Positions 15,362-22,539 of a stretch of DNA of 28,523 bases are shown piece by piece. Each line of letters opens with the position of its first letter. Within the stretch, counting starts at the first letter, position 1. This DNA comes from Candidatus Omnitrophota bacterium (GTDB lineage: Bacteria > Hinthialibacterota > Hinthialibacteria > JAKQFZ01), in NCBI GenBank assembly GCA_029558215.1, contig JAKQFZ010000199.1, positions 1 to 28,523 on the forward strand. The letters run 5' to 3'. A program made the translations under genes and the position numbers. Under the pieces are notes generated by a model. That model did not search any database. It was not told where the DNA came from and saw nothing but the letters and a program-made list of their open reading frames with translations.

Positions 15362-16255
15362 ATGACAGAGCAGTCCGGACCCGTTCAGGACGTAACGGAG
15401 GTGCTTGCGACCATCCGAGCACAGGTTATGGGGGGACAGGATGATCCCAGTGCCTTGACTCCACCGGCGGTGCCGTCTTCCCAGATCGAATCCATGCACC
15501 TGGATGAGTTGCTACGGCAGATCAACCAGGAGTGGGACTTGACCCGATATTCCCTTGAGTCCAAACGGCGAAACTTCGCCCAGGTTGTTACCGGCTTCAA
15601 GAAGATGCTTGATGTCGTTCTGAAGCCCTACGCCAACATTTTTCTCTATCAGCAGGCAACCTATAACTCGCATGTCGTTCAGATTCTAAATCTGCTTGGC
15701 CAGAAACTGGGCAGGGTGGAATCCTTTCTTGCCGAGATTGCCAACGAGCAGACCGCACTTCGCGTCGTGCTGGAAGGCAAGGTGGATGAGATCAATCGCA
15801 AACTCGATCTTCTGGGAGCGGATTTTCTGCACAAGCATGAACAGACACAAGCCGCTCTTGCGGAAGGGTTTGATCGATCTCAACAAGGTTTGGAAGCACA
15901 ACGCCAGCATTTCGAACAGGCACACGCTCATCTGAGGGAAGAAGTTGGATCGCAGCAGGAGAACACCCGTCAGAGGATGGAGCAGGGCTTCGCTCAGTCT
16001 CAATCTTTGCTGGAGCAGCAGAAGCAATACATGGATCAGGTGCAGAATCAGATCATGGATGATCTTGCCGATGGTCTGAGGATCTCTTTGACTGAGGTTG
16101 CCCAGAGACTTCAGGCAATTTCCTCACTGGCGGAGAAGAATCAGAAACAACTGGAAGAGAAATTTGAGCGAAATATGGATGCGCTGCTGGCACTGCTGAC
16201 CGAGGAACGTCAGGGTACCACAGACAACACGGTACACGATTCCCAAAATGAGTAA
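15362..16255 (+). CDS. coiled-coil protein with polysaccharide-cluster N-terminal domain
   Basis: A 297-aa soluble protein. The start LATIRAQVM and the block SKRRNFAQVVTGFKKMLDVV...YANIFLYQQATYNSHVVQ (about 62-105) resemble the helical N-terminal region often found on methyltransferase/glycosyltransferase proteins of O-antigen clusters. From about 110 to 285 it is a long, Gln/Glu-rich coiled coil with an internal duplication (EGFDRSQQGLEAQRQHFEQ against QGFAQSQSLLEQQKQYMDQ). ATG 15362 has GGAG 5 nt before it and is chosen over TTG 15359. Its stop overlaps the next start by 8 nt, so the two proteins are probably made together and may pair through their coils. The specific function is unknown. 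Confidence 0.78.
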   Translation: MTEQSGPVQDVTEVLATIRAQVMGGQDDPSALTPPAVPSSQIESMHLDELLRQINQEWDLTRYSLESKRRNFAQVVTGFKKMLDVVLKPYANIFLYQQATYNSHVVQILNLLGQKLGRVESFLAEIANEQTALRVVLEGKVDEINRKLDLLGADFLHKHEQTQAALAEGFDRSQQGLEAQRQHFEQAHAHLREEVGSQQENTRQRMEQGFAQSQSLLEQQKQYMDQVQNQIMDDLADGLRISLTEVAQRLQAISSLAEKNQKQLEEKFERNMDALLALLTEERQGTTDNTVHDSQNE

Positions 16256-18527
16256 CCAAAGCGAGGACATCATCGCCCACAATGTCGAGTCGCTGCTCGC
16301 GAAGACTGCATTTGCGACCAGGGGCAAACACGCCAAACCCATTGCTGACGCGACAGAGCCCGTCCCTTCAGAGATTGCACATCATCCGGAACAACCAACC
16401 ACGATTCCCTCCTCGGCCATTCAGAGCATCGAGGACAGAATTACCCACATTGAAAACCGTCTTGACGATATCAGGCTCAAGAGCACTGCACTGATCGCAG
16501 CCCAAAAGAAGCAGATCGATCAACTGCAGTCGGCAGGACAGCAGCGAAGCCAACGCCTGCATGAATTCGAGGACAGTTTTGATCAGAAGTATCAGTCTTT
16601 TGTAAACGCCACAACCAATCTTGCCGAGCGCATTGCCCAGGTCAGCGAACAGATTCCGTCCTTTCTGGACAACCAGGGTCAGATGAGCGACCGAATCTCC
16701 GGCATCCAAGCGGGATTTGCCCTTCTTCAGGAGTCTTCCCAAGAGATTCGATCTGCGCTCGAAAGACAGGCCACTGAAACGTCAGAACAACTCCGAACCC
16801 TCAAGACCGAGATCGCTTCAGTGACCAGCCAGTATCAGGAGCCACTTCGCAGACTCCAGGAACAACTGGACGATCTCAGCAGCCTGATGACAAAACAGGA
16901 CGCACAAACACAGACGCGATTGGCGACTTTCGATACTGAGCAGAACGCTCACCGAAATGAGTTAGACAACATCATCGCCCAATTGAGTCGGGGCGCCGAA
17001 GAACGAAATGCTCAAATCAAGACGCTGCAGGACGCCTTCGCCGCATTAGAAGCAGGACTTTCGCGAACGAACAATCAAGTCAATAGCAACGAGAAGGCGA
17101 TTACCGAGCTGGTGAAACATGCCGAGGAAGAAGACAAACGCTCTGCATCACTTGCCCAGGACACTCAGGCCGAACTCTCGCGCATCACTGCTCAAGTCAA
17201 CAGCAATGAAAAGACGATTACCGAGCTGGTGAAACACGCCGAGGAAGAAGACAAACGCTTGGAAGCATTCGGCGAACACTTGAAGTCTGCTTATTCCGAC
17301 ACTCAGGAAACCGCGCTCCGCAATCGGCAGTCCATTGAGGAATTGACGAGACATGCTCAGAAATGCGACGCGCTGATCAAGGCACTTGGTGTTCAGCAGC
17401 AGCAGGATCGTGAGAGTCTAACTCAGGCCGCAGCCGACATTGCGAAGGATCGAGAGAAGGCCTTGGAAGCAATCGGCATCAGGATGGATGCTTCCGACGC
17501 GACGATTCAGGGGGTCAAGGATTTTCTCGAAGCGCTGATTACGGAACGAACAGAAAATCTGGCAAGGCATTTGGAAGCCAATGAGTCGGCACTTCAGATT
17601 TGGTCTGCCTTGGTCACTGAGTTGGAAAATCGTGGCAGAGTACAGGACGACCGGATTCAGGAGATCAAGGCTCAAAGTCAGGCGATTCTGGCGGATCTCG
17701 AGAGCCTCAAGGCGAAAGATACTGTCGGGCAAGACCAACTCGTTCGGGTTCAGGAACAAGTCCGTGCAATCCAGATGCAGTTTGAAGCCATACAGGCGGA
17801 CAAGTCTCATCGCGATCAACTTCGAGAGGCTTCACTGTCCCCATCGGATTACTTTGTTTTTGAAGACCGTTTTCGCGGGAATGAAGCCGATGTTCAGAGG
17901 AATCAGTCACGATTCCTGACCCTCTTCAAGGGGTGCCATCACGTTCTGGATATCGGGTGTGGTCGGGGAGAGTTTCTCGATTTGCTCATCCAGTCCGGTA
18001 TTGGTGCATCCGGAATTGATATGAATCCAGTCATGGTCGAGTACTGTCAGAAGAGGGGACTTCGGGTTGCTCAGGCCGATGCTTTTGAGTTTCTTGAGAA
18101 CGTCGAAGACGCCCTGCTCGATGGAGTCTACTGCGGACAGATGATTGAGCACTTGACCGCCGAAGAGCAGATCGCATTTGTGAAACTGGTCTACCGAAAG
18201 ATGCGCTTCAACAGCTACTTTGTCATTGAGACCATGAATCCGATGAATCTCCCCACGGCTGCAACACATTTCTACACAGACATGTCGCACAAGCGACCGG
18301 TCACACCCGATGGACTCGGGTTCCTTTTAAGCGCGGTCGGATTTCGCAAGGTGCAGTTCGATTCCCTCTCCGAAACACCTCAATCAGAGAAACTGACTCC
18401 GATCGCACTGGGTACCAAGCCGAGCCCAGCAACACGAAAACTGGTCGAGGCACTCAACCAGAATCTTGACAAACTCAATTGCCTTCTCTTCGCGTATCGG
18501 GACTTCGCTGCCATGGCGCTGAAGTAG
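16248..18527 (+). CDS. long coiled-coil protein with C-terminal SAM methyltransferase, O-antigen-modifying type
   Basis: A 759-aa protein. Residues about 50-525 are an almost unbroken coiled coil. Residues about 530-759 are a class I methyltransferase: DYFVFEDRFRGNEADVQ leader, motif I HVLDIGCGRGEFLDLL (from about 565), GASGIDMNPVMVEYCQKRGL, and the MIEHLT and FYTDMSHKRPVTPDGL blocks typical of methyltransferases in polysaccharide clusters. In WbdD-type proteins a coiled coil sets O-antigen length while the enzyme caps the chain. Here the coil precedes the enzyme and no kinase domain is seen, so any ruler role is inference. Two near-identical 22-residue units 39 residues apart lie at about 277-337. 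No ribosome site is visible; translation is probably coupled to the upstream coiled-coil gene. Confidence 0.87.
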   Translation: MSNQSEDIIAHNVESLLAKTAFATRGKHAKPIADATEPVPSEIAHHPEQPTTIPSSAIQSIEDRITHIENRLDDIRLKSTALIAAQKKQIDQLQSAGQQRSQRLHEFEDSFDQKYQSFVNATTNLAERIAQVSEQIPSFLDNQGQMSDRISGIQAGFALLQESSQEIRSALERQATETSEQLRTLKTEIASVTSQYQEPLRRLQEQLDDLSSLMTKQDAQTQTRLATFDTEQNAHRNELDNIIAQLSRGAEERNAQIKTLQDAFAALEAGLSRTNNQVNSNEKAITELVKHAEEEDKRSASLAQDTQAELSRITAQVNSNEKTITELVKHAEEEDKRLEAFGEHLKSAYSDTQETALRNRQSIEELTRHAQKCDALIKALGVQQQQDRESLTQAAADIAKDREKALEAIGIRMDASDATIQGVKDFLEALITERTENLARHLEANESALQIWSALVTELENRGRVQDDRIQEIKAQSQAILADLESLKAKDTVGQDQLVRVQEQVRAIQMQFEAIQADKSHRDQLREASLSPSDYFVFEDRFRGNEADVQRNQSRFLTLFKGCHHVLDIGCGRGEFLDLLIQSGIGASGIDMNPVMVEYCQKRGLRVAQADAFEFLENVEDALLDGVYCGQMIEHLTAEEQIAFVKLVYRKMRFNSYFVIETMNPMNLPTAATHFYTDMSHKRPVTPDGLGFLLSAVGFRKVQFDSLSETPQSEKLTPIALGTKPSPATRKLVEALNQNLDKLNCLLFAYRDFAAMALK
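17076..17258 (+). repeat. in-frame tandem repeat, 117-bp period, within the coiled coil
   Basis: Copies at 17076-17141 and 17193-17258 share 61 of 66 bases by eye. They encode NEKAITELVKHAEEEDKR and the same with T for A. Four of the five differences are silent, so this is a fairly recent duplication of 39 residues, or one kept by gene conversion, that lengthens the coil. Confidence 0.8.
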
Positions 18528-18573
18528 TTCCAGAAACCTTTCCCCTGCTGTGCAACAGAGCCGAATCTTGACG

Positions 18574-18592
18574 CATCTGCTCGAGCAAGATG
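18574..18592. terminator. hairpin between convergent genes, weak terminator candidate
   Basis: CATCTGC, loop TCGA, GCAAGATG (7 bp with one bulged A) lies between the methyltransferase stop (18527) and the GT39-like stop (18598). Neither side has a convincing T-run. Confidence 0.25.
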
Positions 18593-18597
18593 ATATT

Positions 18598-19875
18598 TCA
18601 GGGGTTTCCTCTCTGACGTACTGTCGAGATGAGCACGAAGAAGGCGTAGGCTACCCATATCGCAAACAGCGGAATGAGGGATGACCGAAAACGCGCCGTG
18701 GCAAAGAACACCATACACGAAATCGTCTGAGTGATGACGCAGCCCAAAAGCAGATCGGTTTTCTGTCTCTTCAAGGTTGAGGCAACGGCACCGAGTCCGA
18801 TCACAATCATGGCAGGCCATGACCACTCCCAAACGGGCATCCACCGGACAAAGGCAAAGCGCAGCTCCCGACCATGGTTGAACCACGGCCATGGTTTCCA
18901 GGTTGTCGTGTACAGATAGCCAATCTTCTTGATGTTATTGACCATGTCCTGCACAGGATTCTTGAGGATGAACTCCAGACCCAAACGGAAAAACAGTCTG
19001 GATTCCTCGTATTCATCCAAGTCCGTGTTCTCGCGAATTGCTGTCTTGTTGCCCGTTGACCAGTAACCGAAGTCAGGATTGTGTCCGATGTAGAAGTTCA
19101 CTCCATCATTGGTGGACAGAGGTATGAGATGACCGGTCAACAGATAGTTCCGAACACCCCAGGGGACGATTGGCACCAGGACTACCGCAGAATAGATGAT
19201 GTACGAGATGAGACCCTCTCTGACGGATCGCCGCGAATCCTTTCGACGAGCCCAGAGTACCAGAAAAACTCCAACCATGATGACGTGCAGACTGCCAGCA
19301 GGTCTGACCAGCATCAAGAGCCCGTGCAACAGCCCGACTATCACCAACAGAGTCAGTCGGAATCCGCGCTGTACATGCATCAGCAGGAGAACCCAGATGA
19401 CGAAAAGGAAAGTGTAGAGAGTCTCGGTAAGCAACTGCCCGCAGTAGAAGATGGATTCGTCCGACAATGCGGTAATCAGTCCTGCCAGCGTCGCCAACAA
19501 CAGCCGGTATCGAATGCCTGGGAAGCACTTGAGGAACAACAGAGCGGTCAAGACTGCCGTCAGCGCACCGAGAACACACTGAACCAGATAGACCACTTGG
19601 AAATCAATGCCAAACAGAGAGTAGATCGTCGCCAGAAAGATCGGGTAGCCCGGAGTTCGATAGGCTTTGTACTCCGGACTCTGAATGAGCCCATCGCCCA
19701 ACATGAAATTCACGGCACAGCGATGGTAGTCAGCCATGTCGGAGAATGGGGGCGTCTGAATCTGAATCACATAGAGGATTCTGGGAACCAGCGCGACAAG
19801 AAACACAGCAGCCAACGCAAGGATCACGAGGGAAAACGGCAATCGCAGAGTCTCCGCTTCCTTCTCCTTTTGCAT
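18598..19875 (-). CDS. GT39/ArnT-like membrane glycosyltransferase
   Basis: A 425-aa protein with a short cytosolic start and about nine to ten membrane helices. After TM1 the first outer loop has SDMADYHRCAVNFMLGDGL, with the acidic residues expected for the metal/catalytic site of PMT/ArnT-type enzymes, then YKAYRTPGYPIFLATIYSLFG, a hallmark of the family. These GT-C enzymes use polyprenyl-phosphate sugars to glycosylate lipids, proteins or glycans outside the membrane. The DPM1-like enzyme at 3328-4203 could make such a donor. The frame begins at ATG 19920, but AGGAAG sits 7 nt before ATG 19875, and the first ATG lies within a TATGAT box, so 19875 is preferred. Confidence 0.85.
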   Translation of the reverse strand: MQKEKEAETLRLPFSLVILALAAVFLVALVPRILYVIQIQTPPFSDMADYHRCAVNFMLGDGLIQSPEYKAYRTPGYPIFLATIYSLFGIDFQVVYLVQCVLGALTAVLTALLFLKCFPGIRYRLLLATLAGLITALSDESIFYCGQLLTETLYTFLFVIWVLLLMHVQRGFRLTLLVIVGLLHGLLMLVRPAGSLHVIMVGVFLVLWARRKDSRRSVREGLISYIIYSAVVLVPIVPWGVRNYLLTGHLIPLSTNDGVNFYIGHNPDFGYWSTGNKTAIRENTDLDEYEESRLFFRLGLEFILKNPVQDMVNNIKKIGYLYTTTWKPWPWFNHGRELRFAFVRWMPVWEWSWPAMIVIGLGAVASTLKRQKTDLLLGCVITQTISCMVFFATARFRSSLIPLFAIWVAYAFFVLISTVRQRGNP

Positions 19876-19896
19876 AGGATCGCTTCCTGGTTCATC

Positions 19897-19925
19897 TTGA
19901 CGAATATCAGCCTCGATCATAGTGT
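19897..19925 (+). promoter_or_regulatory. sigma70-like promoter of the GHMP kinase gene
   Basis: TTGACG (19897-19902), 17 bp, TAGTGT (19920-19925). The -35 box matches five of six and the -10 three of six. A minus-strand TATGAT (19921-19916) overlaps it, so divergent promoters may compete here. Confidence 0.35.
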
Positions 19926-19997
19926 TGACGATACCAGAGTTGGCTGTGGAAAGGAAAGCCGATCATCGAAAACCCATTCCCATCAGAACCCTTTGCC

Positions 19998-21620
19998 TTG
20001 GCTGCGGAGCAATGGCTGGATCGTTTTGCTCTTGCAGATCCCACCCAGGAGTCTTCACTGCGGTCAATCTATGGTGTAGATCGCGATATCATCCTGGAGC
20101 GAGTGAACCTCTTTGGAACGGTGCTTGCCACGTTCTGCCATGCTTTCGGAGCGCGCCAGCCGGTGTTTCTTGTGCGTTGTCCGTCCCGAGTCAACTGGGA
20201 AGGGCATCACGTGGATCATCAGGGCGGAAGCTACAACGCCACAACACAGGCGCGGGAGTTTGTCGCAGCCTGCTCCGAGCGTCAGGATGGCTGGGTAATT
20301 GTTCACAATGCCGAATCGCTTCGGTTTCGGCCATGCCGATTTCGAGTGGATGATCTTTCCCCGCAGCACCACAGGAGCGGCGGATGGGAACGCTTTGTGA
20401 TCGGAGCCTGGATAGCACTCAAAGAACGGTTTCCCACGCTGGTGTTTCATGGCGTGAATCTGGCTTTGGGAAGCGATATCCCCACTGGGGGAGGCATGAG
20501 CTCTTCGCACGCTTTGCTTGTCACTTCTCTCTTGGCGGCCGCGACGGCGAACAGGCTGACACTTCAGCGCTCAGAAATCGTCTCCCTTATTCAAAGGGCG
20601 GACTGGTTGGCAGGGTCAAGAACGGGGTTGGGCGACCAGGCAACGATGCTCTTTGGCCGTAGGGGCTTTCTTTTTCATTCACCGGTTGGCACCGCAGATG
20701 AGATCTCACCCGAGTATATTCCTCTGCCGGACGGTTATGCGCTGATGATTGCGGACTCGTTGACGCACCACACGCTGGCAGGACAGGAGGCGGTCGCCTA
20801 CAACAGCAGAGTCTTTGCCTGCCGACTGGCTTTGCCACTGCTGCTTCAGGGCTTCGCTGCTCTTGGCATTGATGAGACAACCATTGCATCTCTCCGATGC
20901 CCTGCTGACATTTCACCGCAGAAGGTACCCCTCGAACTGATCTATCAAGGACTTGGAGCGATCCCAAGCGACCTGCGACTGGATGAAGCAAGGCTGAGAT
21001 TTCAGGAGGCTTGCGTCAGTGGCTTGACGAGCCTGAGTTTCGACGAACTGGTTGAAACCTATTTCCCATCAGGCGAGAGGCCTGACACGGTTCCCGTTCG
21101 TGGCGTCTTGATGTACACCCTGGCGGAATGTCGCCGCAGCGTTCTATTCGCCCAACATCTGCTTGAGGGAAACATTTCCGAAGCAGGACGACTGATGAAC
21201 GCAGGCCATGAAGGCGATCGGGTCTCAAGAGCCAATCCTGAGACTGGGGAATATACCAACGCTGAATATCCAGTTACCGATATTCTTCTCAAGGATTTGT
21301 TGGACGATTTGAGAAGCCAAGAGCCAAATCGAACTGATCGTGCACAACTGCAATACCAGCATGGCGACTACCGCGCGAGCACGCCGACGCTGGATCAGAT
21401 GGTGGACATCGCCCGAACCCATGGAGCGGTTGGTGCGTCATTGACTGGCGGTGGCCACGGCGGTGTGATGATTGCATTGATGCAGGAAGACAGATGCGAT
21501 GGGTTCCGTGAGGCGATGTGTTTTTTTCACAGGGAACGCAGCTGCCTTTCTGAGGATCAGGCGTCACGGACAGTCCAGAAATGCGTGACGGTTGAAGGGG
21601 CGGGCATGATCTCAATATAG
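19998..21620 (+). CDS. galactokinase-like GHMP sugar kinase
   Basis: A GHMP kinase of about 540 aa, longer than bacterial GalK (about 380-390) and closer to the large eukaryotic-type kinases. Motif 1 is RVNWEGHHVDHQGG (64-77), a variant of the galactokinase signature. Motif 2 is IPTGGGMSSSHALL (161-174, ATP binding), the catalytic Asp is in GLGDQATMLFG (Asp213), and motif 3 is GASLTGGGHGGVMIAL near the C-terminus. The likely reaction is 1-phosphorylation of galactose, N-acetylgalactosamine or a related sugar. No ATG occurs before motif 1. TTG 19998 is used here, but it lacks a ribosome site, whereas AAGGA (19951-19955) points to ATC codons at 19962/19965, so the N-terminus is unsettled. Confidence 0.85.
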   Translation: MAAEQWLDRFALADPTQESSLRSIYGVDRDIILERVNLFGTVLATFCHAFGARQPVFLVRCPSRVNWEGHHVDHQGGSYNATTQAREFVAACSERQDGWVIVHNAESLRFRPCRFRVDDLSPQHHRSGGWERFVIGAWIALKERFPTLVFHGVNLALGSDIPTGGGMSSSHALLVTSLLAAATANRLTLQRSEIVSLIQRADWLAGSRTGLGDQATMLFGRRGFLFHSPVGTADEISPEYIPLPDGYALMIADSLTHHTLAGQEAVAYNSRVFACRLALPLLLQGFAALGIDETTIASLRCPADISPQKVPLELIYQGLGAIPSDLRLDEARLRFQEACVSGLTSLSFDELVETYFPSGERPDTVPVRGVLMYTLAECRRSVLFAQHLLEGNISEAGRLMNAGHEGDRVSRANPETGEYTNAEYPVTDILLKDLLDDLRSQEPNRTDRAQLQYQHGDYRASTPTLDQMVDIARTHGAVGASLTGGGHGGVMIALMQEDRCDGFREAMCFFHRERSCLSEDQASRTVQKCVTVEGAGMISI

Positions 21621-21631
21621 GGAGTGAGAGG

Positions 21632-21967
21632 CTATGCTTGCTGCTTTCTCTTTCCTGTCGCACGCGTCTGTAGACCGTGCCCCTGCCAGGGCTTTATCTT
21701 GGCAAGCGTCTCGGCCAAAACAGCCTCTGCAGTCTCGGTTTCGTAGGCTGCTTGGGCTCGAAGCCAGTACCCATTGGAGAGGCCGAAGAACCGACAAAGT
21801 CGCAAATCCGTGTCAGGTGTGATGGCACGTTTCGCTGCCACGATCTCGCTGATCCGCTGTGCGGGAACGCCAATCTCTTTTGCTAACCGATATTGTGAAA
21901 TGCCCATGGGAACAAGGAATTCTTCACGCAGAATCTCACCTGGTGTAACGGGAGCAAGTCTTCGCAT
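21632..21967 (-). CDS. higA: HigA-type antitoxin, XRE-family regulator
   Basis: A 111-aa protein with the HigA/VapI opening VTPGEILREEFLVPMGISQ and a helix-turn-helix (SQYRLAKEIGVPAQRISEIVAAKRAIT), then RLCRFFGLSNGYWLRAQAAYE. HigA neutralises HigB and represses its own operon. ATG 21967 has GAAGGAG about 8 nt upstream and lies 12 nt after the toxin stop, the usual toxin-first higBA order. The C-terminal tail is basic. It looks intact even though the toxin gene is broken, so it may persist as a free regulator or neutralise other HigB toxins. Confidence 0.9.
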   Translation of the reverse strand: MRRLAPVTPGEILREEFLVPMGISQYRLAKEIGVPAQRISEIVAAKRAITPDTDLRLCRFFGLSNGYWLRAQAAYETETAEAVLAETLAKIKPWQGHGLQTRATGKRKQQA

Positions 21968-21979
21968 AGTGATTCTCCT

Positions 21980-22248
21980 TCAATGATAGTCAACAATTTC
22001 GACATCCTGCGCGCACATATCTATCCAGCGAAAACACAGCTGGAACTGATCGTTGATCCGAATGCTGTATTGTCCGTCTCTGTCGCCTTTGAGGGGTTCG
22101 AGTCGGTTGCCTGGAGGAACTCTAAGGTCATCGAGCCGCTCCGCAATCTCGATCTGACGGATCTTCCTTCTCGCAACTGTCTCGATCGTTTGATCCGTTG
22201 TCCTCGCGCCAAAGCCTTCGTATCAGTGCACCGAAATGACCGAATCAT
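21980..22248 (-). pseudogene. higB: HigB toxin gene with a one-base frameshift
   Basis: The minus strand from ATG 22248 reads MIRSFRCTDTKALARGQRIKR, a clear HigB start. It then leaves frame near 22184-22190. The next frame continues as ETVARRKIRQIEIAERLDDL, then RVPPGNRLEPLKGDRDGQYS and IRINDQFQLCFRW...DVEIVDYH to TGA 21982-21980, the whole conserved RelE/ParE-like body. CGATCGAG where CGATTCGAG would restore Arg-Phe-Glu suggests loss of one T. HigB is a ribosome-dependent mRNA endonuclease. The shifted frame would run instead to a 75-residue nonsense product. A sequencing or assembly error is possible. Confidence 0.85.
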
Positions 22249-22539
22249 AGAGAAATAGTAATGCGATGCGTGACTAGTGTCAACACTGGTCCCACCGTTT
22301 TGGAAACTTGCCGTTCGGATATCTCTTATGCTGCACAGTCTTCCAGCCTGTACGCTAACCATCCTGGCAAGACAGCAGAGACAGACAAGTTACTGTGAAA
22401 GCAGAGATTCCTGTTGAACAGGGGCGATACAGAGCTGTATGGTAGTAGTTAGTGTCACGCGGTTGATATCAGACAATGGGGTTTCTAATGAGATGGTTCT
22501 GCGAGTAGGACCGAATGTGGATTCCAGAGAGGTTCCATC

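Noticed and set aside
19081..20079. 332-residue plus-strand open frame
   Set aside because: It is antisense to the GT39-like membrane protein; its Gln/Ser/His-rich composition is that of a reverse reading of hydrophobic codons.
22021..22362. 113-residue minus-strand frame taken as one gene
   Set aside because: Only its middle (MIRSFRC...RIKR) is HigB. The rest is upstream readthrough and out-of-frame sequence caused by the one-base shift, so it is recorded as a pseudogene.
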